Positions 5,086-13,115 of a stretch of 13,115 nucleotides of DNA are shown in pieces (position 1 is the stretch's first letter; the number at the start of each line of letters is the position of its first letter). The stretch spans positions 1,935-15,049 of the forward strand of contig JAPLUJ010000222.1 of the NCBI GenBank assembly GCA_026397695.1, given 5' to 3'. Under the pieces are notes generated by a model, which had not been told where the DNA came from, made no database searches, and was given only the letters and a program-made list of their open reading frames with translations. Position numbers and translations under genes: made by a program. The stretch is from Verrucomicrobiota bacterium (GTDB taxonomy: Bacteria; Verrucomicrobiota; Verrucomicrobiia; Verrucomicrobiales; Akkermansiaceae).

Positions 5086-6699
5086 ATCCGTCTCGTGGAC
5101 TTTTTCAAAGTATTCGCGCACCCCGAGTTTGAGCGACTCCGGGATGTCGTCGCGGTGGACCAGCGCTTCGAGTTGTTGTTTGAACTCGCGTTGTTTGGCG
5201 ACATTGGCGCGCCCTGCGATGCCGCTGCCGCTCGCGGCGGACTCGACCGTGCTGGATGACGGGCCCGCAGCGTTCTGACGGCCCTTGAGTTCCGCTAGAT
5301 TGCCATTGTCCTTGAAGGCATCGCGTTCCTCGCGGCGCGTAGCATCGGTGCCTTTACCCGGTTCCAGGCCGCCGGGTTGATTGCTCTCGGCGGCACTGCG
5401 GGCCAGCCCTAACGAGGAGGTTTTTCCCTGTGCAAACTCGCGGGCCTCCCCCAACCCGCGGCGCAAGGCATCGAGTTTCCCCGTGGCCTTCTGACGGGCG
5501 TCGAGTTGGCCCATGCGTTTCCCGAGTTCATCCATTTTGCCATCCATTTTGTCGGCCATCGCCCCGGTTTGCTCACCGGGCTCCCCGGGTTTTTCGAGTT
5601 CCTTGGCCAACTCGCGGGCCGCGCCATCGAGTTCCTCCAACATCTCGTCCATCGCCTGCTGAGGTTGCTCCGCCGCGGGGTCGCCGGGTTTTCCCTGTGG
5701 CTTGTTAGATGGATTCAATTTCCCGAAGTGACGGCGGCGCGCGCCGTCGGCCATGCGTTGGGCCATGTCGCGTGATTTGCCCGCGTTGTTGCGAAGTTGC
5801 GCCACATCTTCGGGTGTCATCTTTGACTTGGCGGCGGGCTTCATCGCCTTGAGATCGCGCACGGCTTGATCGAAATTCCTGGCTGCGAGTTGTTTGCCTA
5901 ACTGGCGCACGTCCGACAGCGCGGATTTTGCGAGTTCGCCGGCGGCGAGTTTGAGCACCGCCTCATCCTGGCGTGCTTCCAACCCATGCATCGCCTTGTC
6001 GATTTGCTGCTCCAGCCGCGCCAATTGCTTCTCGCTTTCGCGCGCATCCCTGGTGACTCCCACTTCCTTCGCCCATTTCCGGAGTTCGCCCGGATCCAGC
6101 AACTTGCGCTCATCCTCGCTCAGCGCCTTGATGATTTCCTCGACCGCCGCCTTGACCTGCTGGTCAAGCTCCGCACTGCGCTGCGCCGCCAGTTCCTCCC
6201 GCGCAAGGCGGTTTCTAACACCCTCGCCATGCGGCAGCACACCCAGCAGCAACGCCGAAATCGTTAGAACCAGCGCGGCAACAAAAACCTTGCGCGGCCG
6301 CGGAATCCGCAATCTAGCTAAATCAAGGCCCGCAACCTGGTGCGCGAGATAGCGCTCGTTCAATTGATAGATCTCGCCCTGCAGTCCGGCGCTCTGAAAA
6401 TCCAACCATGACCCCAATCCATCCTTGAGATCGAAAATCCGGTCCGCCACCCCGGCGGCATAGCGCAAGCCGCAACGGTCTAGCAGGATCCACACCGCAG
6501 CCACCACTGCGGCGACGCCCGCCACCACGGCATACCCCGGCCGCGGCGCGGCATAACCGAAGACCCGCCATGCCAGCGCCCACGCCACAGCAGTAACCGC
6601 CGCTGCTAACAGAACACGCGCCATCACCTGCCGCCGGGCGCCGCCGTCCAGGCGACGGCGCACGGCATGCAAAAAGATTTCGATGGCGGTGGAGTTCAT
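5077..6699 (-). CDS. Membrane protein with long coiled-coil tail (DUF4175-like layout)
   Basis: A 540-residue protein. Residues about 28-48, 56-73 and 137-155 are hydrophobic and likely span the membrane. Between the second and third lies an amphipathic segment (RYAAGVADRIFDLKDGLGSW), as in DUF4175-type proteins. Residues about 165-320 are charged and predicted coiled coil, rich in Glu, Lys, Ala and Gln. Residues 320-460 are low-complexity (Pro/Gly/Gln/Lys with repeated Met-Asp-Lys/Glu motifs). The last 40 residues (KQQLEALVHRDDIPESLKLGVREYFEKV) look like a conserved end domain. Proteins of this layout often precede moxR in Verrucomicrobia and Planctomycetes operons; the function is unknown, and a membrane scaffold is a guess. 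The ATG at 6697-6699 overlaps the previous stop as ATGA, implying translational coupling. The last codons and TAG stop come from the downstream repeat. The family name rests on layout only. Confidence 0.85.
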   Translation of the reverse strand: MNSTAIEIFLHAVRRRLDGGARRQVMARVLLAAAVTAVAWALAWRVFGYAAPRPGYAVVAGVAAVVAAVWILLDRCGLRYAAGVADRIFDLKDGLGSWLDFQSAGLQGEIYQLNERYLAHQVAGLDLARLRIPRPRKVFVAALVLTISALLLGVLPHGEGVRNRLAREELAAQRSAELDQQVKAAVEEIIKALSEDERKLLDPGELRKWAKEVGVTRDARESEKQLARLEQQIDKAMHGLEARQDEAVLKLAAGELAKSALSDVRQLGKQLAARNFDQAVRDLKAMKPAAKSKMTPEDVAQLRNNAGKSRDMAQRMADGARRRHFGKLNPSNKPQGKPGDPAAEQPQQAMDEMLEELDGAARELAKELEKPGEPGEQTGAMADKMDGKMDELGKRMGQLDARQKATGKLDALRRGLGEAREFAQGKTSSLGLARSAAESNQPGGLEPGKGTDATRREERDAFKDNGNLAELKGRQNAAGPSSSTVESAASGSGIAGRANVAKQREFKQQLEALVHRDDIPESLKLGVREYFEKVHETDGH

Positions 6700-8384
6700 T
6701 TTTCCTTGTTCTCGCGGGCGGCGGTTCTCTGGAGGAGCGCCTGAATCTGGCTTTTCTGCTTTTGGCCGAGATGGTCGAGGTCGATGGTTTTGGCGATGGC
6801 CACGGCCTCGTCCATGCGCCGCCCTTTTCCCGCAAGATACCTGACGCGATAACTGCGGACGACATTGACGGATTTCGCCTTCCCCGAGGCGGCGGCTTCC
6901 GCGATATCATAAGCTGTGAGAATCTCCTCGGGCGTGGCGTCGCGGGCTTCTATCAGGGTGGCCTTTTTAACGAGAAATTCCGCGCGGTTCGGGTGATTTG
7001 CGGGTATCATATCGATGGCGGCGATCAAATCATCATCCGTGAATAACCCGCCATTTTGCGCATTTCCAAACACCAGGAGATATACTTGTATATCCCAGGC
7101 ATATTTCTGGGCCTCCTCGCTGGCCATCTGGCGTTCCATGGTGGTGGTGTCCATCAGAATGGCGGCAAGCAATGCCCTGCGGGATGTGTCATATTCTTTT
7201 CCGCACAACGGCGGCTGCTTCAAGGCGCGCAATTGATAGCCGATGTGACCCTTCGCCCGCGCCGCGTAGTTGGCACGCATGTTTGGCGGCAGGCCATCCA
7301 GCCAGCGGTCAAGCGCCGTCCCGTCACCGGCCGCAGCCTGGGACGTGACTGCCAATGCCACCGCGAGATCATAATTGTCATATTGCTTCGCATCTAGCAG
7401 AATCCTTGCTGCCGCCAAGGCCTGCCGCGCGGGTTGCACGCGCTGGTCGACGGGAAGTTCCACGATGCGCCGCAGCAGCAGCGCGGAATACCACGGTGCC
7501 ATCTCGCGCAGCATCGAGGTGGCGCGGGATTCCTGATTGCCGATGGCTGCCGTATGCATCGACTCCATCTGTTGGATCCACAGCGACGCGTCGCCACTTT
7601 CCTCGAGCGCGAATTGCATCGCCCTGCGGATCAATATCTCGGTGACCAGCGCGTCGTCGCGCTCGGCGGACTTCACCGAACTGTTATCGCGCAAAGGCAG
7701 CAGTTGCGCGAACGTTTGCTTACCAATCGCCGCCACATATTCATTGGTTAGAGGCACCGCTGCCGTGCCCTCGCTGCCCAGTGCTAACAGGATTTCGTTG
7801 CGTGACACCCGCGCTTTCGGAGCCTCGGCGGGGAACCGCTCGACGAGCGCAGCGAGCCGCGCGCGCCGCAGCCGTTGAGGAGCTGGATCGCCCACGGCAT
7901 CGGTCAAGGATGAGATCAAGCACTCGATCCGGAACCGCTGGGCGGGCTCCGCGATCATGGTCAGCCAACCCGCCAAGCCGGTCTCGATTTCGCGGGTGAA
8001 AAGAACCCGGTCTTCTTTGTTAGAAGAATAAGCGGAAGCAGGAGCAAACCATTCGCGGATTCCCTGATGATATTCGCCGGGCCGGGCAATCAGCGACACC
8101 GCCGCCTGGTCATGCTTGCCCTGCCACAGTTGGATGGCGAGATCGAGATTGCCGCGCAGGCCGTCGCCGCCGACCCGCACCAGGCGGGTGACCTCCTCCG
8201 CATTGCCGGCGCGGATCGCCAGCGCAAGCAGCATCCGGTTGAACTGCAGCGCGGCATCCGTGGAGCCCCCGCCCTGGTTCGGGTTGGGCGGCAGCGCACC
8301 GAGAACGTCTAACACCCTGGCGGCATCACCGGGGGCAAGCGCCTTGAGTTGTGAAAAACGCTTTAAACAATCGGACGAATTCAT
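6696..8384 (-). CDS. Helical-repeat (TPR/HEAT-like) protein, function unknown
   Basis: About 562 residues, almost entirely alpha-helical in character with no membrane helix. Successive helix pairs such as LLALAIRAGNAEEVTRLVRVG and NLDLAIQLWQGKHDQAAVSLI, and later YDIAEAAASGKAKSVNVVRSYRVRYLAGKGRRMDEAVAIAKTI in spirit, resemble degenerate TPR repeats; I see no catalytic motif. I place the start at the ATG 8382-8384, which has GGAG (8391-8394) six bases upstream. A longer reading to 8537 is open, but its first ~30 residues are a shadow of the preceding gene. The residues just upstream of 8384 (ALADLLVAKGVAETL) look coding in the same frame, so this may instead be the C-terminal part of the preceding gene after a frameshift. 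The end overlaps the next gene by four bases (ATGA). Probably a protein-interaction scaffold in the same operon as moxR. Confidence 0.75.
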   Translation of the reverse strand: MNSSDCLKRFSQLKALAPGDAARVLDVLGALPPNPNQGGGSTDAALQFNRMLLALAIRAGNAEEVTRLVRVGGDGLRGNLDLAIQLWQGKHDQAAVSLIARPGEYHQGIREWFAPASAYSSNKEDRVLFTREIETGLAGWLTMIAEPAQRFRIECLISSLTDAVGDPAPQRLRRARLAALVERFPAEAPKARVSRNEILLALGSEGTAAVPLTNEYVAAIGKQTFAQLLPLRDNSSVKSAERDDALVTEILIRRAMQFALEESGDASLWIQQMESMHTAAIGNQESRATSMLREMAPWYSALLLRRIVELPVDQRVQPARQALAAARILLDAKQYDNYDLAVALAVTSQAAAGDGTALDRWLDGLPPNMRANYAARAKGHIGYQLRALKQPPLCGKEYDTSRRALLAAILMDTTTMERQMASEEAQKYAWDIQVYLLVFGNAQNGGLFTDDDLIAAIDMIPANHPNRAEFLVKKATLIEARDATPEEILTAYDIAEAAASGKAKSVNVVRSYRVRYLAGKGRRMDEAVAIAKTIDLDHLGQKQKSQIQALLQRTAARENKEK

Positions 8385-8390
8385 GAGCGT

Positions 8391-8394
8391 CTCC
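8391..8394 (-). promoter_or_regulatory. Shine-Dalgarno site GGAG for the start at 8384
   Basis: GGAG on the minus strand with a six-base gap to the ATG at 8382-8384. It is the main argument that the second helical-repeat protein is a separate gene starting here. Confidence 0.45.
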
Positions 8395-8445
8395 GCCACG
8401 CCTTTGGCGACCAGCAGATCGGCCAGAGCGGAGCAACAAGCCGCG

Positions 8446-11400
8446 TTAGCGCAGCGGGCTGAAGCGCAAGCCGGCCGGAACCCTCGCGTCTTTGACAAAC
8501 GAGGCGAACACCTCGCGCAGTTCCTGCTGTTCGGCATCTGTCAGAGGTTTCTGGTTGTCGAGTTGAATCACTAACAGCGCGACATTCGCCAGTTCGGGAT
8601 TCAGGGGTTGCAAGTCCTTGCGGATCCAATCCAACAGTGCGGCACGTGAGGCTTGGTTGATAGAAACACCTTGATAACAGCAATCCGACAGGTAGAACCC
8701 GGCCATGACCGGCCGGGCTTCCTTAGGCGTGGTGCGTGCCAGTTGCGCCAGAGCTCCGGCGAACGGGCGGTCGCCAAGCGGCAGCCCGGCCACCGTCTTG
8801 TCAGCAACAAATCCCTCCTTGCCACGTTCCGCGAAACCGGCAAACGACCGGTGGAGCGAGCCGGTGTTGTTCGAATCCAACATGCCATGGGAATTGCCCG
8901 TCCGGTCCTTTTCTAACAAAGATATGAATTCCGCCAGGCGTGGCAGCGGCACCACATCATTGTACATCAGGTTCACTAAATTCGAGTTGGCATATTGGGT
9001 GGCAGACCGGCCGTTGCCGTAGTTGTTGTTATAGTTGCTGGCGAGCGTCCCGCTCTGCAATTTTTCGAAGTGTTCCAAAGCCTTCGACCAGAGCTTGACC
9101 GCCAGCACGGGATCGTCGGCGATCAAACGACTCATCATGCCTTTAGCAACATTTACGAACGAATCCGAACGGAAATCCTCCGGGAAACCGTCCGTTAGAT
9201 ATCCTTGCGCGAGGGCGCGGGCCTCGGCGGCGGCGTGCTTCCGGGTTTCCGCTAACAGCCTTTGGGTGGCCTTGCCGGCGGATTTTTCCGCGGTCGGGAA
9301 CCATTTGAGGATGATGCGGGCGAGGTTCCTGCGGAACGGCTCGGGCCACTTGGCAATCGTGGCGGCATTCAACTCGAGTTCGCCGAATGCCACGTCGGGA
9401 GTATTGGCCAGCCGCGCGCCTAACATGCGTGCCCAGAACCGTTGGTCGCCCTCCATCGTCACCAGCGCCTCCGCGAATTTTTTCCGGGGCTCCTGGTTAA
9501 TTCGTTGCGCCGCCTGATCGATGGCCTCTAGCAGCGAGGATTCCTCATTGCGGGAGATGGTTCCCGCCAATTCCGGCCCGGGCATCAGCAAGCCGTATTC
9601 CTGCCATGATTTCAGGGTAGCCTCCACGTCATTGACGGTATGATTCCGCTGCAACACATCGCTCAAATTGCTGTTGCCGACGCCGTCAAGGCGGTGGCCC
9701 GCCACAAACCGCGCCAGCGCCACCTGACACCCGGCATCCCGAGTGAACGATTGACAGAACTGGCTGTAAATCTGCAGCCGCATCTGGATCACCTGTGAAC
9801 TTCCGCCGCGGCCGGCATCCGCATAGAGTTCCCATGCTGGCGGCGGCCCTAACAACCCGCGGGTGATGCGCTCGATCATCCGCGTCCGGGCGGCCAGCCC
9901 GGATTCGTTTGAAACGAGCAGGGCGAGCACTGCGGCCACCCCGGGTTGGTGGCCGTATTGGCCGCGTTTCTTGTCGAGGGCGATTTCGCAGGCGCAGTCC
10001 ATGGCGGCATCCAACAGATCCGCACGCTGCTTGAAGATAGCCAGGCGGGTGATCGAGAGCAATTGGCCGCCGAGTGTGTCCGGGGTGTTGGCGGCAATCT
10101 CGCGCCAGGCGTTGAATGCCTCGACGCCCGGCGCATCCACCAGCTTGATGAAGGCCGCGAGCGACTTTGCTTGTTCGGGATCCGCTTTGGTTAGATCAGC
10201 TAACAACTCCGGGGTGAAGGGGTTGGTTCCCCTGCCCTCCGCGGCCTGGCGCATGAGATATGCCATGGGATCGAGCCCACCTTCGGGCGGGCTGCCACTA
10301 TTACCTTCACCGTTGGCGGTTCGCCAGACCCAGAGGGCCTGGGCGCGGTTGTAGCCGCCATATTCGGGATTCTCATTCGGGTCTGGCTTGAGGCGCATGC
10401 CCAGTGCCACCGCGGCGAGCGCGGCTTCGTCCAGCGCCTCGGGTGCGGTGTCCAGTGCGTCCCGGTAGGCATACATCAGGATGAATGCCTGCTGGCAGGT
10501 TTGCGGGTGGCGGAGCATCGCCAGGTGCAGGCGGCGGATGAGCGCGTCGCGCGACCGGCTGCGGTCCACATCGAATTTTTCGGAACCACTTGAGGCCCGC
10601 CGCAGTGGGCGCAGCCTGACTTCGCCGAATTGATAGTTATTGCCCAGTCGCGAAGCGATCACATTGAGCCACGACAGGTTGCGCTCCGACTCGGATGACG
10701 GGACCAGCCCCTCGGTGAGGTCCGTCAGCATTTCGATATTTGCCAGATAATCCTCGATCTTGAGATCGCGGCCACTTGCCAACATTTTGTAAAACCAGTT
10801 TCCGATGAGGTCGGCGTCGAATTTTCCGTCAGTTAGAGTGAGGATGAAGGCCTTCCGCTCGTCGATCGGCAGGGCGGTCAGCAACGCGCTGCGTACTTCG
10901 GCGTCGTCGGGTTTTTCCGCGGAGAGGGCCCGCAGTTCCGGCAAGGCCAATCCGGGTTGCTTCAATTGGCTGAGCAGCAGCGCGTATTCGCGACGGCCCT
11001 GAAAGCCGGCATCCGCGGGCGGCAGAGCGAGCTTGACCACCGCGTCGGTGAGCTTCAATGAGACGATCTGCTCGTAGAGTTGTTGTTTTTCATAGTTGGA
11101 ATTCGAGTTGGCGGACCGGGTGCGGCGGAGGTCGCTGAGGGCCCTGCGTGCGGCGATGTCCTGTTTTCCCTGGCTGACCAGCGTCGCCAGCGTCTGCGGT
11201 TTCCCCCCTTGGCGCTGCGGGGTTCGACCATAGGACGGGTTCATCGCGGTCATCACCATGGGCGCGGCGGTGTAGCGGAGGCTTTCCTCGTCAAGCCCGA
11301 GTTTGACCATGCCTGCGGCAAGCTGGCGTTTCGAGGATTCGTCGCGGGCCAGCGGCTTGCGCAGGCGCAGGGCGGCGCGGCGGGCCGCGTCGAGGTCCAC

Positions 11401-13115
11401 CTCTGCGGCCGGATTGGCGGCGAGGCGGAGGCCGGTCTGATAGATATGCCAATCCAGCGCGTCGCGTTCCGCGGCGGTGGTGGCCGCCTGGCCGGCCGCG
11501 GCGAGGAGTTGATAGGCCTTGACGGGATCCTTGCTGACCGACAGGTGATAGGCCGCGACGACCCGCAGGGCTTTGGGATCGCCGGCGCGGGATTTTTCCA
11601 ACTCGGCGATTTCGCGGGCGAGCACGGTGGTCTTGCCCAGGCTGTGGGCGAGGAAGATGCGCAGCAAGGGATCGTTGAGTTTCGGCAGCATGGCGGCGAG
11701 CGCCTCGTGATCGACGGGCTTGCCGGGGGCGGACCGATCCCGGACGGGTTCGACTTTCTCCCCTAGCAGATCGAGGAGTTTTTGCTGGGAAGGCTTGATG
11801 ACCGGCATGTTCCGCTCCTGCCTGACGCCGAATTCCGACAGCATTGAGTAGGGTGCCAATGAGGACAACACCTCGGGAAAGGTGAGTGAGCCTTGCTGCA
11901 TGCCCCAGTGGTAGGGTCGCGATGGATACGCCATCGCCGCCGGGTTGTTGCGGGCGGGTTGTGGGCCGGCTTGATAGAGATCGTTGAACCAGGTTATGGC
12001 CTCGTCGAAGCGGCCGGTGCGCAGCCACAGGATGGGCAGCGCCTGGTAGTATTGCGAAGTGGGGCCTTGCGCCTTGATCTCGGCGATCAGGATGGCCTCG
12101 GCCCGCTCGCGCAGTTCATTGGGCAGCGTGTTGTCCGAGTCGAATGCCAGACGTCCCAGCGGTTCAAGGAAGCCGGCGCGCTTATCCGCACTGAGTGCGG
12201 CGATGAGATCGAGCATGTGGCGGGTGCCATCGGCGCCAAGCCCGTCATCGCCCGCGAAGGGCAGGCGCATCATCAGCGTGAGCGCCAGATCGGGGTCTGT
12301 CTTGAGCCAGCGATCGATGCCCTTGCGCAGCACTTTGAGATCAGGCCCCTTGTTTTGATAGGGATTGGTAAGGCCCATGGTCTCGGCATACCAGCGGAAG
12401 AGGAGCGGGTCGGCATCGCCGGCTAACAATTTTTCGCGCAGTTCATCGGGCTTGAGGGCCGCCACGGATTTGATGAAATCCAGGTGCGGGATGGCCGTGG
12501 AGTGAAGGGTGGCCAGCATGGCGGCACGGTTTTCCGGGGATTTGTCCGCCATGGCCAGTGCCTGGCAGAACGCCATCCACCGCACATCGTCCACAGTGCC
12601 GGGCAAGGCCACCGCCGGTTGACCCGAACCATAACCGCGATTGCCGAAGGCATTCGGTAACGCATTCGTCCGCATCCGGTAAAGCGCAAACAGTTGGAAG
12701 TCCGAGACCTTCGCGCCCGGGCGTGATTGCATTTGATGGTTGGGAACAAGCGGCGAGATGCCTGATAGATCGCCCTTGGCATCGAGCAGTGCGGCAAACG
12801 CGGCGAAGGATTCGTCGGGTTTGCCGGCTTCGCGCAAGGTGAGTGCATGCAGATAGGCCAGGCGCCAGTCGTCGGGGTGGCGCGGCACCTCGGCGGCCAG
12901 GATGCGCTGCGCGTTTTGCCAGTCTTTGCGTTCGACCATGGGCAGCACCAGTTTTTCGGTGTCACGCGGGGTGGCACCGCCCTGGGTGGCTAACAACCCG
13001 GTGAGTCCGCGTTCGGTGTCGCCGTTGCGGATCCACAAGGCGGAGATGCGGCGGCGGTTGTCCGGCGTGTCCTGGAGGAGCAGTGCTTTTTTCAACAGGG
13101 CCTCGGCCTTTTCGA
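8446..13115 (-). CDS. Very large TPR-like helical-repeat protein, 5' end cut by window edge
   Basis: At least 1,555 residues are visible and the frame is open through base 13115, so the start, and any signal peptide, lies outside. The first residues (EKAEALLKKALLLQDTPDNRR) and the next hundred (RKDWQNAQRILAAEVPRHPDDWRLA, then YLHALTLREAGKPDESFAAF) are typical tetratricopeptide repeats. Later parts are longer, degenerate helical repeats with several Asn/Ser-rich linkers (SNSNYEKQQ; SNYNNNYGNG near 9020). No enzyme motif or membrane helix was seen. The gene ends with TAA at 8446-8448, 61 bases before the likely start of the next gene, which is similar in style. TPR proteins usually act as scaffolds; its position upstream of the membrane protein and moxR in one apparent transcription unit suggests it serves the same machine, but that is inferred. 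Product family unrecognised beyond TPR-like. Confidence 0.85.
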   Translation of the reverse strand, partial: EKAEALLKKALLLQDTPDNRRRISALWIRNGDTERGLTGLLATQGGATPRDTEKLVLPMVERKDWQNAQRILAAEVPRHPDDWRLAYLHALTLREAGKPDESFAAFAALLDAKGDLSGISPLVPNHQMQSRPGAKVSDFQLFALYRMRTNALPNAFGNRGYGSGQPAVALPGTVDDVRWMAFCQALAMADKSPENRAAMLATLHSTAIPHLDFIKSVAALKPDELREKLLAGDADPLLFRWYAETMGLTNPYQNKGPDLKVLRKGIDRWLKTDPDLALTLMMRLPFAGDDGLGADGTRHMLDLIAALSADKRAGFLEPLGRLAFDSDNTLPNELRERAEAILIAEIKAQGPTSQYYQALPILWLRTGRFDEAITWFNDLYQAGPQPARNNPAAMAYPSRPYHWGMQQGSLTFPEVLSSLAPYSMLSEFGVRQERNMPVIKPSQQKLLDLLGEKVEPVRDRSAPGKPVDHEALAAMLPKLNDPLLRIFLAHSLGKTTVLAREIAELEKSRAGDPKALRVVAAYHLSVSKDPVKAYQLLAAAGQAATTAAERDALDWHIYQTGLRLAANPAAEVDLDAARRAALRLRKPLARDESSKRQLAAGMVKLGLDEESLRYTAAPMVMTAMNPSYGRTPQRQGGKPQTLATLVSQGKQDIAARRALSDLRRTRSANSNSNYEKQQLYEQIVSLKLTDAVVKLALPPADAGFQGRREYALLLSQLKQPGLALPELRALSAEKPDDAEVRSALLTALPIDERKAFILTLTDGKFDADLIGNWFYKMLASGRDLKIEDYLANIEMLTDLTEGLVPSSESERNLSWLNVIASRLGNNYQFGEVRLRPLRRASSGSEKFDVDRSRSRDALIRRLHLAMLRHPQTCQQAFILMYAYRDALDTAPEALDEAALAAVALGMRLKPDPNENPEYGGYNRAQALWVWRTANGEGNSGSPPEGGLDPMAYLMRQAAEGRGTNPFTPELLADLTKADPEQAKSLAAFIKLVDAPGVEAFNAWREIAANTPDTLGGQLLSITRLAIFKQRADLLDAAMDCACEIALDKKRGQYGHQPGVAAVLALLVSNESGLAARTRMIERITRGLLGPPPAWELYADAGRGGSSQVIQMRLQIYSQFCQSFTRDAGCQVALARFVAGHRLDGVGNSNLSDVLQRNHTVNDVEATLKSWQEYGLLMPGPELAGTISRNEESSLLEAIDQAAQRINQEPRKKFAEALVTMEGDQRFWARMLGARLANTPDVAFGELELNAATIAKWPEPFRRNLARIILKWFPTAEKSAGKATQRLLAETRKHAAAEARALAQGYLTDGFPEDFRSDSFVNVAKGMMSRLIADDPVLAVKLWSKALEHFEKLQSGTLASNYNNNYGNGRSATQYANSNLVNLMYNDVVPLPRLAEFISLLEKDRTGNSHGMLDSNNTGSLHRSFAGFAERGKEGFVADKTVAGLPLGDRPFAGALAQLARTTPKEARPVMAGFYLSDCCYQGVSINQASRAALLDWIRKDLQPLNPELANVALLVIQLDNQKPLTDAEQQELREVFASFVKDARVPAGLRFSPLR

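Noticed and set aside
8385..8537. Longer N-terminus for the second helical-repeat gene, starting at 8537
   Set aside because: The first ~30 residues are Cys/Arg/Ser-rich and mirror the out-of-frame reading of the preceding gene; no ribosome binding site precedes it. The start at 8384 has GGAG at good spacing.
11080..11766. Plus-strand open frame of 228 codons
   Set aside because: It lies entirely opposite the large helical-repeat gene, whose frame has consistent GC-rich third positions and protein-like sequence; the plus-strand product is Gly/Arg-rich with no recognisable domain, as expected for a shadow frame.

Overview
The window reads as one long operon on the minus strand of a GC-rich bacterium. 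The gene set (a MoxR ATPase, a DUF58 protein, a BatA-like von Willebrand A protein, a second VWA membrane protein, and a large coiled-coil membrane protein ahead of moxR) is the arrangement commonly seen in the Planctomycetes-Verrucomicrobia group. I favour a Verrucomicrobiota chromosome, but no rRNA or other marker gene is present to confirm it.

In transcription order (right to left): a very large helical-repeat protein cut by the right edge (8446-13115); a second helical-repeat protein (6696-8384), which may be a frameshifted continuation of the first; a 540-residue membrane/coiled-coil protein (5077-6699) whose start overlaps the previous stop as ATGA; moxR (3993-4994); a small four-helix-bundle (S23/IVP-type) gene (3480-3848); a DUF58 gene (2499-3404); a BatA-like VWA gene split into two frames (687-2340); and a second VWA membrane protein running off the left edge (1-683). 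No convincing gene lies on the plus strand.

The MoxR/DUF58/VWA core probably acts as a chaperone-like AAA+ machine at the cytoplasmic membrane. In this family the AAA+ ATPase works with MIDAS-bearing VWA partners. Three such partners occur here: the DUF58 protein and two proteins with two N-terminal membrane helices each. The upstream helical-repeat proteins could serve as scaffold or substrate-recognition parts, but that is inferred only from operon membership.

The most unusual part is the non-coding DNA between 2365 and 5090. Elsewhere neighbouring genes overlap by 4 bases or sit 3 or about 60 bases apart. Here four successive spacers of about 75-145 bases carry short tandem repeats built on a 7-base unit. 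There are three sequence families: CTAGCCC-like, CCAGAAA-like and TCATTGG-like. The four-helix-bundle gene is less GC-rich (about 50%) than its neighbours. It is bracketed by inverted copies of the CTAGCCC repeat joined to purine/pyrimidine tracts, so it looks like a small cassette inserted into the operon. A 34-base inverted repeat in front of moxR supplies the stop codon of one gene and borders the start codon of the next.
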